Below the pieces are notes generated by a model. It worked only from the letters and a program-made list of their open reading frames with translations, was not told where the DNA came from and searched no databases. From Saccharospirillum sp. MSK14-1 (lineage in GTDB: Bacteria > Pseudomonadota > Gammaproteobacteria > Pseudomonadales > Natronospirillaceae): a stretch of DNA of 64,000 nt. A program made the position numbers and the translations under genes. The stretch covers positions 434,001 through 498,000 of the forward strand of contig NZ_MIES01000026.1 in NCBI RefSeq assembly GCF_003054965.1, read 5' to 3'. Below, in pieces: positions 8,725 to 17,642 of this stretch (position 1 is its first letter; each line of letters begins with the position of its first letter).

Positions 8725-10324
8725 ACCGGCCCACTGCCGTTTCCGTGCCTTGCGCCGTCTCCAACAGATGCTCACCCAACTGCGCCAGTTTCACGGTGGT
8801 GCTGTGGCTGGTCTGTGCCATTTCTGTGATGTCCCTGACCCGCTGGGAAATCGATTGGCTGGCATCGGCCTGATGCGTCGCCAGTTCCGACAGATGCTCC
8901 AGGCTGTCGAGTGATGCCTGGGCGTCGGCATCGAGCGCGGTCAGGGGTTCAACGATACGACCGATTAAGGTTACACCCTCATCCATCCCCGCTTTGCCCG
9001 CACGAATCCGCTGTGCCGCCTGATCGGTCTGATCGTTGATGCGACCGAGGATGCGATTGATGTCGTCAGTCACTTCGCCGGTGCGCGTGGCCAACTGACG
9101 AACCTCGTCGGCCACTACGGCAAAACCGCGACCTTCTGACCCCGCCCGAGCGGCTTCGATGGAGGCATTAAGGGCGAGCAAATTGGTCTGGTCGGCAATT
9201 TCGCGAATCTGGCTGACCGCGCCGATGACTTCGCTGGCGCTTTCGCTGAGCTGCTCAATGCTGGCCGCGGACTGGTCGATCAAAGCGGCCGTATGACGAA
9301 TGCCATCGGCCGCTTCGGTGACCCCGGCGACGCCATCGCGGGCCAGCGCTCGGGCGCGCGATGCTTGATCTCGCGCCACCTGGACGTTGCTCGCCATGGC
9401 CTGGCTGTCGGCCGAGAGTTGACCGACCGAGTGATCAATCGCTTGCGCCAGATCGTGTTGCCCAGCGCTGTCGGTTTGCACCTCCGTAGTGAACTGACGC
9501 ATCTGTACCGCCGCCTGACTGACCGCCGTGGCATTGGCGCGAATGGTGCCTATGACGCGGTGCAGCTGCTCGCGCATGGTGGAAAAACTGCGCAACAGCT
9601 GGCCGATTTCATCGCGGCCACCCGGCGCAACGTCATGCTGTAAATTACCCGAGGCAATCGCATCGGCGGCGTCGACGGCTGAGCGTAACGGCCGCACGAT
9701 GCTTGGCGTAATCAGCGTCGCCATCAGCACACCGGCGAGCAACGCCGCCAACCCCAAAACGGTAACCAGCCAAGCCGACCCCTGTGTCGCGCTCAGCGTT
9801 TGCTGCTGGCGGCTGGCCATCATTTGGCGTTGCTGTTGTTCTAGTTCCGCAGTGTGCTGCAACAGTTGGTTGAGCGCATCGCGCGTGTCGCCAGCCATCA
9901 GGCGGCGCGCTTCGGTGCGGTCACCGAATTCCAGCGTCTCGACCGTGAGCTGTAACTGATCCTGATACAGTCGGCGTAATTCGCTGAGTTCGTCCAGACG
10001 GCTGGCTTGCGCGGTGTCAGCCAATAAATTTTGCAGACGTTCAACGGCCGCATCGATGGTTCGGTTACGCGCGTCGATGTCCTTATACAGTTCAACGCGG
10101 GCGTCGCGATCTTCGACAATAAACAGCAGCAGCAGGCGACCGGCGATGCTCTCCGCATCCAGATTCACCGAACTGGTCAATTCAACCAGAGCGGCATCGC
10201 GCTCAACCACCGCCTGCAACTGATTCGACAGCCGGTCAAAACGCTGTACGGCGACCAGCACCACGGCAAAAATAAACAGCAATAAAATGGCGTAGCTGAC
10301 CGCCAGACGTCCCCGAATGCGCAT
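8705..10324 (-). CDS. Methyl-accepting chemotaxis protein
   Basis: A 539-residue chemoreceptor. The first membrane helix (about residues 7-26) precedes a helical periplasmic ligand domain of four-helix-bundle type. A second helix (about 183-206, [20 protein letters not shown]) leads into a HAMP domain and a long coiled-coil signalling domain. The hairpin tip contains the conserved signalling core, including [20 protein letters not shown] and [12 protein letters not shown]. The ATG at 10324 has AGAGGAAAGG just upstream; the longer frame to 10435 has no such support. No che genes are nearby, so it is a stand-alone receptor with unknown ligand. Confidence 0.95.
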   Translation of the reverse strand: MRIRGRLAVSYAILLLFIFAVVLVAVQRFDRLSNQLQAVVERDAALVELTSSVNLDAESIAGRLLLLFIVEDRDARVELYKDIDARNRTIDAAVERLQNLLADTAQASRLDELSELRRLYQDQLQLTVETLEFGDRTEARRLMAGDTRDALNQLLQHTAELEQQQRQMMASRQQQTLSATQGSAWLVTVLGLAALLAGVLMATLITPSIVRPLRSAVDAADAIASGNLQHDVAPGGRDEIGQLLRSFSTMREQLHRVIGTIRANATAVSQAAVQMRQFTTEVQTDSAGQHDLAQAIDHSVGQLSADSQAMASNVQVARDQASRARALARDGVAGVTEAADGIRHTAALIDQSAASIEQLSESASEVIGAVSQIREIADQTNLLALNASIEAARAGSEGRGFAVVADEVRQLATRTGEVTDDINRILGRINDQTDQAAQRIRAGKAGMDEGVTLIGRIVEPLTALDADAQASLDSLEHLSELATHQADASQSISQRVRDITEMAQTSHSTTVKLAQLGEHLLETAQGTETAVGRFRLEAE

Positions 10325-10453
10325 TGCCTTTCCTCTTGGCATGACCGGCGTATTCGCCGGTAGTCCATCGCCCGGACGAGCAATGTCATCTGCAGACCCG
10401 CGCCTGCATGGAAAGTTCCTGTTCAGTAGAGACAAAAAAATAATGACCCATCG

Positions 10454-10483
10454 GGAACTTCCAGCGCGGTTGCTGTATCCAAA
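10454..10483 (+). promoter_or_regulatory. ECF (RpoE-like) sigma promoter candidate for the bufferin operon
   Basis: GGAACTT (10454-10460) equals the -35 consensus of RpoE-type ECF sigma factors. After 17 bases comes TCCAAA (10478-10483), close to the RpoE -10 pattern. The site lies about 85 bases upstream of the bufferin precursor start. ECF control of bufferin genes is known in Caulobacter, though with a different sigma factor and consensus. The assignment is by sequence match alone. Confidence 0.45.
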
Positions 10484-10568
10484 TCTCCGAAGCGCTCAAG
10501 GTGCTTTGCCAATAGCGCCACCGACGCATCGGGCGCTGTGATTGAAAACCAACAGGAGAAAGGACGTT

Positions 10569-10862
10569 ATGAAACAGAAAATGGCTCAAACATCACTGGC
10601 TTTGGCCTTGGGAACGGTTTTAGCAACAGCGGTTATTCCGAGTCTGGCTCAGGCAGAAGACGCCAAAGAAAAATGCTATGGCGTTGCGCTGCAAGGTCAG
10701 AACGACTGCGCTGCTGGCCCGGGTACCAGTTGTGCCGGTACGTCGACTCGCGATTATCAGGGCAACGCTTGGAAACTGGTTCCGGCCGGCACCTGCGAAG
10801 AAATGATGTCGCCGACGTCACCGACCGGTTACGGCCAGCTGCAAGCCTTCAACGAGCAATAA
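10569..10862 (+). CDS. Bufferin-type RiPP precursor, DUF2282 family
   Basis: A 97-residue precursor with a signal peptide (about 1-29, hydrophobic core [14 protein letters not shown], ending SLAQA) and a mature part of the DUF2282 type. Four cysteines occur at 36, 47, 55 and 76 in KCYGVA, NDCAAG, TSCAGT and GTCEEM, the usual DUF2282 spacing. Bufferins are exported peptides whose cysteines are oxidatively modified to heterocycles by a DUF692 enzyme and which sequester copper. The ATG at 10569 follows AGGAGAAAGGA; a longer frame to 10542 lacks a site. The oxidase gene begins 17 bases downstream. The 18-residue tail after the last cysteine block ([18 protein letters not shown]) may be less conserved. 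Copper as ligand is inferred from the family. Confidence 0.9.
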   Translation: MKQKMAQTSLALALGTVLATAVIPSLAQAEDAKEKCYGVALQGQNDCAAGPGTSCAGTSTRDYQGNAWKLVPAGTCEEMMSPTSPTGYGQLQAFNEQ

Positions 10863-10879
10863 GCCAGTGAGGCCCGCCC

Positions 10880-11761
10880 ATGACGGTTGATCACAACACC
10901 TTGCCAGCGCGTGCTGGCATCAGCTTAAAACCCATGCATTTTCAGGCCATGCTGACGCATCAACCCGACCTGGGTTTCGTCGAAATTCATGCCGAGAATT
11001 ACATGGTGGATGGCGGGCCTTATCATTTCTATTTGCAACAAATCTACGAGCAATATCCGTTGTCGATTCACGGCGTTGGTTTGTCGATTGGTGGACTGGA
11101 ACCACTGGATAAAAACCATCTGAATCGACTCAAGGTGTTGCTTGATCGCTACCCGCCTGCCCGATTTTCGGAACATCTGGCCTGGTCGTCTCATCAGGGC
11201 GTTTATTTTAACGATCTGTTGCCGCTGGCATACACCGATGCCAGTTTGCAACGAGTGTGTGAACACATCGATCAGGTGCAGCAAGCATTGGGTCGGCAGA
11301 TGCTGTTGGAAAACCCGTCGACCTATGTGGAAAGCCAGGAATCAACCTGGCGTGAGACCGACTTCATGCAGGCGGCTATTGAACGCACCGGCTGTGGCTT
11401 ATTACTCGATGTGAACAATATCTACGTCAGTTCGGTGAATCACCACCAGGACCCTGTGAGCTATTTGCAGGCGTTGCCGTATTCGGCCGCGGGTGAAATT
11501 CATCTCGCCGGTTTTGCGGTCGATCAGGATGTCGATGGCAGTCCATTATTGATTGACAGTCATGACCGCGACATCAGTGACGAAGTCTGGTCACTGTACG
11601 ATCAGGCGCTCTCATTGTGCGGCCCGGTGGCGACTCTGATTGAACGCGATGGCAATGTCCCCGCTTTGGATGTTCTGTGTGCCGAGGCGCAGATGGCCGA
11701 GCAGCGGTTGCTCAGCATTGCAGACATCTCACGTCCCAAGGTGGCCTCCTATGCAGGCTGA
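10880..11761 (+). CDS. DUF692 multinuclear non-heme iron oxidase, bufferin maturase
   Basis: A 293-residue TIM-barrel enzyme of the DUF692/MNIO family, which includes MbnB of methanobactin synthesis. These enzymes use two or three iron ions to oxidise peptide cysteines. Candidate metal ligands lie on successive strands: EIHAENY (35-41), His 64 in [14 protein letters not shown] (97-102), Glu 144 in LENPSTY, Asp 177 and Asn 180 in [10 protein letters not shown], His 208 in [15 protein letters not shown] (225-232) and Glu 255 in IERDGNVP. The first gene upstream encodes its likely substrate and the DUF2063 gene overlaps its 3' end by 11 bases, the standard bufferin order. It acts in the cytoplasm before export of the precursor. 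Confidence 0.93.
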   Translation: MTVDHNTLPARAGISLKPMHFQAMLTHQPDLGFVEIHAENYMVDGGPYHFYLQQIYEQYPLSIHGVGLSIGGLEPLDKNHLNRLKVLLDRYPPARFSEHLAWSSHQGVYFNDLLPLAYTDASLQRVCEHIDQVQQALGRQMLLENPSTYVESQESTWRETDFMQAAIERTGCGLLLDVNNIYVSSVNHHQDPVSYLQALPYSAAGEIHLAGFAVDQDVDGSPLLIDSHDRDISDEVWSLYDQALSLCGPVATLIERDGNVPALDVLCAEAQMAEQRLLSIADISRPKVASYAG

Positions 11762-12500
11762 GTTTGCTGACGCTCTATTACGCCGACAGGCGAACGAACC
11801 GGATCATTTAAAGCGTTGGGACGATGGCGCAACGGCGCATCGGTTTGGGGTGTATCGCAATAATTTCAGTGTGTCGTTAATCGATGCGTTGCAGGATATT
11901 TTTCCCGTTGTTTGCGCCTTAACCGGCGTTGATTTTTTTCGCGCTTTGGCACGCGAGTATGTGTATCAGCATCCACCGAATTCTCCCGTTCTGGTGTTTT
12001 ATGGCGAACAGTTCGCCGACTTTATCGACGCCTTTGAACCGGCCCGGGCCTTGCCGTATCTCGCCGATGTTGCACGGTTGGAACGACGCTGGCTGAACAC
12101 TTATCACAGTGCCGATTGCCAGGCCGTGTCCATTGAACAACTGAGTGCATTACTGCATCAGCCGCAGCAGTTAGAGCAGGCGAAACTGACCATCGCGCCG
12201 GCGTGTCAGTGGCTGGCTTCTGATTATGCGGTGGGTTCCATCTGGCGCGCGCACCAACCAAACAGCGATGTCACTTTGCAAGATGTGGTGTTGAACCGTG
12301 CTGAAACCGTGTTGTTAACGCGGCCGGCATTGGAGGTTCAGCTGCATACGATTGAATCGGACGCGGGTATTTTTCTGGATCGATTGCGCCAAGGTTGTGT
12401 GTTTTCTGAAGCCATAGAAGGGCTGGAATTTAATCTGGTGTCTTTGTTGCAGATCCTGGTGCAACAAAGCGCGTTGACAGGTCTGTCTGTTGCCAAATAA
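11751..12500 (+). CDS. DUF2063 family partner protein of the DUF692 oxidase
   Basis: A 249-residue protein of the DUF2063 family, the usual companion of DUF692 oxidases (BufC-like; proposed to bind the precursor and present it to the oxidase, as MbnC does). Typical segments are [58 protein letters not shown] and [16 protein letters not shown]. The ATG at 11751 overlaps the oxidase stop and has AAGGTGG upstream, so the pair is translationally coupled. The C-terminal part is less conserved. Function is inferred from family and context. Confidence 0.9.
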   Translation: MQAEFADALLRRQANEPDHLKRWDDGATAHRFGVYRNNFSVSLIDALQDIFPVVCALTGVDFFRALAREYVYQHPPNSPVLVFYGEQFADFIDAFEPARALPYLADVARLERRWLNTYHSADCQAVSIEQLSALLHQPQQLEQAKLTIAPACQWLASDYAVGSIWRAHQPNSDVTLQDVVLNRAETVLLTRPALEVQLHTIESDAGIFLDRLRQGCVFSEAIEGLEFNLVSLLQILVQQSALTGLSVAK

Positions 12501-12545
12501 ATGTGGCTAAAACAAAAAAATTAATGGAATAAAAAGGCGAAAAAA

Positions 12546-13022
12546 ATGAACTCAAAACTGCAACAGTGGCATGCACTATTTTGTCGTATCCCCAATGATC
12601 TCATTGCGGTCGTCGGTCGGTTTTCCATCGCGGGTGTATTCTGGTTATCCGGGCAAACTAAAATTGATGGGTTTGCCATGAATGTGATCAGTGGTGATTT
12701 TCAGTGGGGCTGGCCGCGGCTGTCCGATACCGCCGTCTTTTTGTTTCAGGAAGAATACGCACTGCCGTTACTGGCACCGACCACAGCCGCCGTACTCGCT
12801 GCCTTTGCCGAGCACCTGCTGCCGGTTTTAGTGTTCATTGGCCTTGGGACGCGATACGCCGCCACCGGCTTATTGGCGATGACCTTGGTGATTCAGATTT
12901 TTGTCTACCCCGGGGCTTACGTCACTCATGGTGTTTGGGCCTGTGTCTTGCTGTATCTTATGGCGCATGGAGCGGGTCGGTTATCGGTGGATTATTGGCT
13001 GGCTCGTCGTCTTAACGGCTGA
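12546..13022 (+). CDS. DoxX-like integral membrane protein of the bufferin operon
   Basis: A 158-residue membrane protein with four hydrophobic segments (about 19-36, 73-95, 103-121, 126-145). The DoxX-like first helix contains GRFSIAGVFWLSGQTKID, and the third region has YAATGLLAMTLVIQIFVYPG. DoxX-family proteins are frequent last genes in DUF2282/DUF692/DUF2063 operons, where their role is unproven; quinone-linked redox or metal handling has been suggested. It lies 45 bases after the DUF2063 gene, with an AAGGCGA-type ribosome site, so it is the likely fourth operon gene. Confidence 0.88.
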   Translation: MNSKLQQWHALFCRIPNDLIAVVGRFSIAGVFWLSGQTKIDGFAMNVISGDFQWGWPRLSDTAVFLFQEEYALPLLAPTTAAVLAAFAEHLLPVLVFIGLGTRYAATGLLAMTLVIQIFVYPGAYVTHGVWACVLLYLMAHGAGRLSVDYWLARRLNG

Positions 13023-13042
13023 CGCTTTTGGCAGTCTGTTAA

Positions 13043-13062
13043 GGCGTTTTTAATCACGCCTG
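13043..13062 (+). terminator. Weak hairpin after the bufferin operon
   Basis: Arms AGGCGT and ACGCCT (6 bp) enclose TTTTAATC 20 bases after the DoxX-like stop. There is no downstream T run on the plus strand, so intrinsic termination is doubtful. It is recorded as the only structured element between this operon and ogt. Confidence 0.25.
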
Positions 13063-13075
13063 ACAGGATGCTGCC

Positions 13076-13603
13076 ATGGCCGCTTACCAACAATTAAGCA
13101 CACCCTTGGGTGAGATGATGGCGGTGGCTACCGACCGGGGCCTGTTTTTGCTCGAATTCACCGACCCACAGCGGCTGGAGCGTCAGTTGCCGGCTCTGGA
13201 ACGCTATCTGGGTGAACCCTTGCAGGCTGATTCTGAGCGAGCGTTATTCGCCACGGTGCAGCAACAGCTGGACGCCTATTTCGCGAAAGAATTGCGTCGA
13301 TTTGAAATACCGTTGGATTTGCAGGGCAGTGAATTTCAGCGTCAAGCCTGGTCGGCGTTGCTCGCCATTCCCTACGGACAAACGCGCAGCTACCAGCAAC
13401 AGGCACAGGCCATTGATCGGCCTCAGTCGGTGCGTGCCGTGGCCCGAGCCAATGGCGATAACCGCATTGCCATAGTCGTGCCGTGCCACAGAGTGATCGG
13501 TAAGGATGGCACTCTGACCGGCTACGGCGGCGGACTGTGGCGCAAGCAAAAATTGCTGGCGCTGGAAGGTGCCGTAGCACAGCCGGGTTTGTTTGATGAT
13601 TAA
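13076..13603 (+). CDS. ogt: Methylated-DNA-protein cysteine methyltransferase (Ogt)
   Basis: A 175-residue suicide repair protein that transfers O6-alkyl groups from guanine to its own cysteine. The N-terminal domain begins MAAYQQLSTPLGEMMAVAT. The DNA-binding helix-turn-helix part contains GSEFQRQAWSALLAIPYGQT, and the active site is PCHRVIG with Cys 137. The G-x-L-x-G-Y-G-G-G-LWRK tail motif is present. There is no Ada N-terminal domain, so this is the constitutive Ogt type. It stands 53 bases after the bufferin operon and converges with an MFS gene ending 11 bases away. Confidence 0.96.
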   Translation: MAAYQQLSTPLGEMMAVATDRGLFLLEFTDPQRLERQLPALERYLGEPLQADSERALFATVQQQLDAYFAKELRRFEIPLDLQGSEFQRQAWSALLAIPYGQTRSYQQQAQAIDRPQSVRAVARANGDNRIAIVVPCHRVIGKDGTLTGYGGGLWRKQKLLALEGAVAQPGLFDD

Positions 13604-13614
13604 TGGCGTATAGA

Positions 13615-14841
13615 TTACGAGTGTGATGCTGGCTCGTGAAACGCAGTCAGCGCTAACACCACCCCAACGGCTGCATAACCGGCCATCGATAACAAAAAGG
13701 TTCGCGCATCAATGCCCGCATCGATCAGCAAGCCGAGCAGTGCCGGTGACGCTGAGGTCGCCAACACCGACAGTGACGTAAACAGCGAACGAATGCTGCC
13801 TAGGTGAGTGGTGCCATACACCTCGGCCCAGAGGGCGTTGGCAATGGTGCCCATCATGGCGATGCCGATGCCCAAGGTTGCCATCATGGCGTAGACCACC
13901 CAGATGCCCTCGCGAAACGCACCCAGTGACAGGCCGAGCACAAAGGGAATTCCCATAAATTTAAACAGGCGCGTCGCGGAATACCGATCCACCAGTGAAC
14001 CGACCACAATGGACGCTGCCCAATGAACCGCTCCGTACAACACAAAGGCGCTGGCAAACAGCGCCGGCGACCAGCCTTTCTGTTCGAGCACGAAACCCTG
14101 ATGAATAAACAAACCGGTAACGATAAAGGGTGGTGCCAGTAACAGTGGCAGGGCGCGCCAGAATCGACCATCGCTGAGCAGAGTGCGGCGCGAGCCGTCA
14201 ACCCAGTCCGTAGCGTCGGTACGCACCTTGGGTGCCACGGTTTCCGCCTCGCTGGCACCGGCTTTGGAGAGTAACCAGAACACCAGTGGCAGGAACACCA
14301 ACGGCACAAAGAAGGCGATGATCAGCCAGCTCAATTGCCAGCCTGCCAGGGCGATCAGGGCAACCGCAATGGACGGCAAAATCATTTCACCCAAAGGGAC
14401 GCCGTTGCCCGCAATACTGGTGGCTTTACCGCGATTGAGTGAGAAGTACCGGCCGATGGCGGTCATGGCGGTATGTGGCATCAAACCCTGGCCACAAAAG
14501 CGCAGCAGGAACAACGCGAGCACCAACGACAACAAGGAATCGACGCGCCACATCAGAAGCGCGGCGATGGTTAAACCGACGGCGACCAGCGTGACAAAGC
14601 GTCGTAACGGAAATTTATCGACCGCACCACCGATCACCATGATGGTCAGACCACTGACCAGCGTGGCGCCGGAATAGGCCGAACCGTAAGCGGCGGCAGA
14701 AAGCCCCAGCTGTTGTTGTATGGCAGCGCCATACCAGGAAATAAAAAACGACTGACCAAAATTACCGATAAAGACGGTGAACAGACCAAACAACAGCATC
14801 GGCCAGTAGGACCGAAACATCGACAGGTAACCGCGAATCAT
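13615..14841 (-). CDS. MFS transporter
   Basis: A 408-residue, 12-helix major facilitator protein. The first half shows SAAAYGSAYSGATLVSGLTI and the inter-helix loop GAVDKFPLRRFVTLV; a second loop reads GSLVDRYSATRLFKF after helix 8. Substrate-defining motifs are not evident; the overall pattern resembles monocarboxylate or oxalate/formate-type carriers. The ATG at 14841 has AGAGGT upstream; a GTG at 14865 lacks a site. It is transcribed away from the rhomboid gene's direction of entry but on the same strand, 119 bases downstream of it. Confidence 0.88.
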   Translation of the reverse strand: MIRGYLSMFRSYWPMLLFGLFTVFIGNFGQSFFISWYGAAIQQQLGLSAAAYGSAYSGATLVSGLTIMVIGGAVDKFPLRRFVTLVAVGLTIAALLMWRVDSLLSLVLALFLLRFCGQGLMPHTAMTAIGRYFSLNRGKATSIAGNGVPLGEMILPSIAVALIALAGWQLSWLIIAFFVPLVFLPLVFWLLSKAGASEAETVAPKVRTDATDWVDGSRRTLLSDGRFWRALPLLLAPPFIVTGLFIHQGFVLEQKGWSPALFASAFVLYGAVHWAASIVVGSLVDRYSATRLFKFMGIPFVLGLSLGAFREGIWVVYAMMATLGIGIAMMGTIANALWAEVYGTTHLGSIRSLFTSLSVLATSASPALLGLLIDAGIDARTFLLSMAGYAAVGVVLALTAFHEPASHS

Positions 14842-14960
14842 GGAAGACCTCTGGACAGACACCACAGCGCGATCGCCTTAGCGAGCTGGAAAGGTGCCGG
14901 TGAACGGTAAAAAGCGCGCCCAGTGTACTGCGATTGAACGCGCGATTCACGGCAATGAAC

Positions 14961-15581
14961 TTAGACGCTTCGTCCGCGCAGGGCGCGTTTGCGAATCACC
15001 GGCAGCCACAGGTAACCGAGCACAAAGCCACTGGCCAGACCCCCTAAGTGCGCGGCGTTATCGATGGGGCCGATGACAAAACCGATGGCCACGTTGATGA
15101 CGACAAAGCCCAGGGTGTTGCGCAAAAAGGCTTTGCGGAATTCCGGTTTGAGCAGGGAAGTGGTCAGTAACGCCAAAAAGAAACCGTAGAGCCCGAAGAT
15201 GGCGCCGGACGCTCCGACACTGACCGCCGCGTCATTGAAATACAAGCTGGTCAGGCTGGCCAGCAAACCGGTCAGCACATACACCACGGCCAACGACAGT
15301 CGGCCCAGCAGGGGTTCCAGGAAGATGCCGATGTTGGCCAGCACGATCATGTTGAACACCAGATGCAGCAAGCCCGCGTGCAGGAAGGTACTGCTGAACA
15401 ACCGCCACCATTGGCCATCGACCGTCCAGGGCCCGTAATTCGCGCCCAGCATGACCAAATCACGCGGATCAAAGGACATCAGGCTACCGGTGTAGAGCAC
15501 GGTGAGCACAAAGATGGCGGCGTTGAGGTAGATGATCACCGGCGTCAGCCAGTAACCCCGGTGTGGTAGAAACAGATTCAT
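14961..15581 (-). CDS. Rhomboid-family intramembrane serine protease
   Basis: A 206-residue six-helix rhomboid protease that cleaves transmembrane substrates. The nucleophile is Ser 125 in VGASGAIFGLYG and the dyad histidine is His 178 in DNAAHLGGLASG. The loop-1 WR motif is seen as GQWWRLFSSTFLHAGLLHL, with the His and Asn of the HLVFNM oxyanion helix. A possible TTG at 15599 would add six residues, but the ATG at 15581 is preferred. Natural substrates are unknown, and no quorum-sensing gene is nearby. Confidence 0.93.
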   Translation of the reverse strand: MNLFLPHRGYWLTPVIIYLNAAIFVLTVLYTGSLMSFDPRDLVMLGANYGPWTVDGQWWRLFSSTFLHAGLLHLVFNMIVLANIGIFLEPLLGRLSLAVVYVLTGLLASLTSLYFNDAAVSVGASGAIFGLYGFFLALLTTSLLKPEFRKAFLRNTLGFVVINVAIGFVIGPIDNAAHLGGLASGFVLGYLWLPVIRKRALRGRSV

Positions 15582-15703
15582 GGTGATGTCTCGATCCAAA
15601 AAACAGTGAACAGGCTACCAGAGGTTAGGGGCGCCGTGATGGACACCAAGCGTTATCGGGGTTGTTGACGGTGTTTTTACGTGGCGAAAATTTGCTCAGT
15701 CGG

Positions 15704-15738
15704 TTATGCACAGTATGGCTGAATAAAGGTGTGGATAA
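15704..15738. promoter_or_regulatory. Two DnaA-box-like sequences in an intergenic region
   Basis: TTATGCACA (15704-15712, one mismatch to TTATCCACA) and TGTGGATAA (15730-15738, the exact consensus on the other strand) lie in inverted orientation in a gap of 235 bases between two minus-strand genes. Two 9-mers can occur by chance. No dnaA, dnaN, gyrB, AT-rich unwinding segment or further boxes are seen, so this is not presented as an origin. Confidence 0.3.
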
Positions 15739-15816
15739 ACTGGTGGTGGACCGCCAGGTCGACCGGCTGATGGTGAATGCGCCAAAGCGATAGATTTTTC
15801 ACCAGTGCGCTCCGGT

Positions 15817-16710
15817 TCACTGCATCTTGTTGAAATGATGAGCAGGAATCCAATAGCGTTGGGGAATGTTCGGCAGCTGGCCGTCCATGAGTGGGTTGAC
15901 CAGCCAGATCAGTTGATAGCCATTGTGGTCGAGCCATTCACGCGCTTCCGTGATGGCCGGATGGGTTCGGTACAGTTCGTCCAAAGCGCCGTTCGCCTGA
16001 GCGGTGATTAACCCAGCTTCCAATTGAAGGGCCAGTTCTTCGTCGTCCCGGTTGAGATAAACAAAGTAATCCGCCGGATAGGCCAGTAGCCAATCCGGCG
16101 AGATATGAAATGAGCGGCCCTGTTTGGCTTGCTGTTCGATTTCTGCAAAGGCTTCAGCCACGCCGCGGGGAAAAGCCGTGAAGCGGCGGCGCGCCAGCAT
16201 GGGCCACAGATTGGCGTACTCACTTTCAAACACCCGAAAGCCATTGCTTTGCAGAATGTCGGTATCCAGCCAGTTCAGGCCAGAGCCCATGATCCATTGC
16301 TGTTTCAGTTGATCTAATGTCTCGACGGCCGGCGTGTCCTCGGGCACGACCAACACTCTCAGGCCGAGTAAGCCTTGCGTCAGCGGGAAAGGAATTTGCC
16401 GAAGTTGCTGGGCGCGCTCCTCGGTGTGGCCGGAAAAATACAGGTCAAAATCGGCGCTGCCGTTTTCCAGCATGGACAGTATGCGCAGCTGATTCACCTG
16501 TGGCAGATGGGCGATCTCCAGCGCTCGCGGCTGCGGTGCGTTGGCCAGACCCAGACGTATGACACTGATCGGTAATTCCGACAGGGGATGGCTGCCAAAC
16601 CGCGTCGCAACGCGCACGACCGACGGGTCATCGTCAGCCCACATGGGAACGCTGAACGGCACCAGCATCAGCGTCATCACCACCACGAACTTGCCACAGC
16701 GCATTACCAT
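15817..16710 (-). CDS. Periplasmic solute-binding-like protein
   Basis: A 297-residue exported protein with a signal peptide (VVVMTLMLVPFSVPMWA) and a fold pattern like family-3 solute-binding proteins. It contains RVATRFGSHPLSELPISVI, FPLTQGLLGLRVLVVPEDT and a late DWLLAYPADYFVYLNRDDEE. No permease, ATPase, histidine kinase or GGDEF partner is adjacent, so it is not evidently part of an ABC importer; such orphan proteins may be sensors. Ligand unknown. Its ribosome site lies in a small hairpin (16711-16727). Confidence 0.72.
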   Translation of the reverse strand: MVMRCGKFVVVMTLMLVPFSVPMWADDDPSVVRVATRFGSHPLSELPISVIRLGLANAPQPRALEIAHLPQVNQLRILSMLENGSADFDLYFSGHTEERAQQLRQIPFPLTQGLLGLRVLVVPEDTPAVETLDQLKQQWIMGSGLNWLDTDILQSNGFRVFESEYANLWPMLARRRFTAFPRGVAEAFAEIEQQAKQGRSFHISPDWLLAYPADYFVYLNRDDEELALQLEAGLITAQANGALDELYRTHPAITEAREWLDHNGYQLIWLVNPLMDGQLPNIPQRYWIPAHHFNKMQ

Positions 16711-16727
16711 AAGTACGTCCTGTACTT
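16711..16727 (-). promoter_or_regulatory. Hairpin holding the Shine-Dalgarno of the solute-binding-like gene
   Basis: Arms AAGTAC and GTACTT close a five-base loop that reads AGGAC on the coding (minus) strand, immediately before the ATG at 16710. The ribosome-binding AGGA thus sits in the loop of a 6-bp stem. This may modulate initiation; no experimental support is available. Confidence 0.35.
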
Positions 16728-16765
16728 GCGTGTGAAGCAGTATAGTCAGCCTGAGTGACTTTGCT

Positions 16766-17584
16766 CTAAACCGCCTGAGGTAAGGGTTGGGGTGAAGCCG
16801 AAGGTCCGTTGGGGTCGCGCGGTACGTCGTGCTCGTGCAGGTACTGCAAAATACGGTCTTTCAATGCCTGACTGCTCGCCAGCCCCTGATTGCCAAACAG
16901 CCGATTAAACTCCAGCAGATAGGGATGACCGCCGACCCAGGCGATGTCAAAGCCCGCGTGATTAATGTTCAGATCGCTTGCGACCTGTAACGCCAAGTCG
17001 ATGGCAGCGGTTGGTACCGCGTCATGACTGACCCAGCCGCCACGGGCGACGTTGTTGTAGAAACCCTGGTCAGCCTGGCGTCGCCAGTACGCCGATAGGA
17101 CCTGATCACCCACAATTACGATGCGAATATCCCGATCGATGGGCAGGTATTCCTGCACGTAAAGCACGTCGGCGCTGGCGTAATACCGTTGCCAGTCAGC
17201 GCGGTCGCGAATTAAAAACACGCCTTCGCCCATGCTCGCCTTGGGATGTTTGGCGACAAACGGCAGGGTCATGGTGTCCCACAGCAAGGCCTGTTGCAGC
17301 GGGCCGTTGGGTTCTATCAACGTGAGCGGAATATGCGCCGGAGCGACCACTTCAAAGGCGCGCGTCATCTCCACCTTGTCGTGGCCGATTCGGTAGCTGG
17401 CTTCGCTGGGGAAAACGCGGCACTTCAGTCCGTAGAGCAGGGCATTGAGTTGCCAGTAACCGGGGAACAACACCCAGTTTGCCTGGCGCAATGCGTCTTG
17501 ATGGCGGAAGAAATGTTCCGGCTTCAGCACCTGAGTGTTGGGGAAGCCAAGGGTACGGAAAGGATCGAAGGAGATCAGCTGCAT
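16766..17584 (-). CDS. ATP-grasp domain protein (RimK-like)
   Basis: A 272-residue protein with an ATP-grasp ligase fold of the RimK type. Nucleotide-binding features include PFVAKHPKASMGEGVFLIRD (the lysine and glycine-rich loop), YVQEYLPIDRDIRIVIVGD, and the metal-ligand segment GFDIAWVGGHPYLLEFNRLF. ATP-grasp ligases join a carboxylate to an amine or thiol, but neither substrate can be read here. It is followed 55 bases later by the solute-binding-like gene and preceded by a chemoreceptor gene on the same strand. No RiPP precursor or amino-acid pathway gene adjoins it. Confidence 0.82.
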   Translation of the reverse strand: MQLISFDPFRTLGFPNTQVLKPEHFFRHQDALRQANWVLFPGYWQLNALLYGLKCRVFPSEASYRIGHDKVEMTRAFEVVAPAHIPLTLIEPNGPLQQALLWDTMTLPFVAKHPKASMGEGVFLIRDRADWQRYYASADVLYVQEYLPIDRDIRIVIVGDQVLSAYWRRQADQGFYNNVARGGWVSHDAVPTAAIDLALQVASDLNINHAGFDIAWVGGHPYLLEFNRLFGNQGLASSQALKDRILQYLHEHDVPRDPNGPSASPQPLPQAV

Positions 17585-17642
17585 AAAAGTTGCGCAGGCC
17601 AGGGTGCGCAGATTTTAGGCAGCTTTGCGTTTTTGACAAGCG

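Noticed and set aside
15600-15816. A replication origin suggested by DnaA-like boxes
   Set aside because: No dnaA, dnaN, gyrB or AT-rich unwinding region is present and only two boxes are seen.
16766-17584. The ATP-grasp gene as part of a graspetide cluster
   Set aside because: No small precursor gene, exporter or peptidase is adjacent; neighbours are a chemoreceptor and a solute-binding-like gene.
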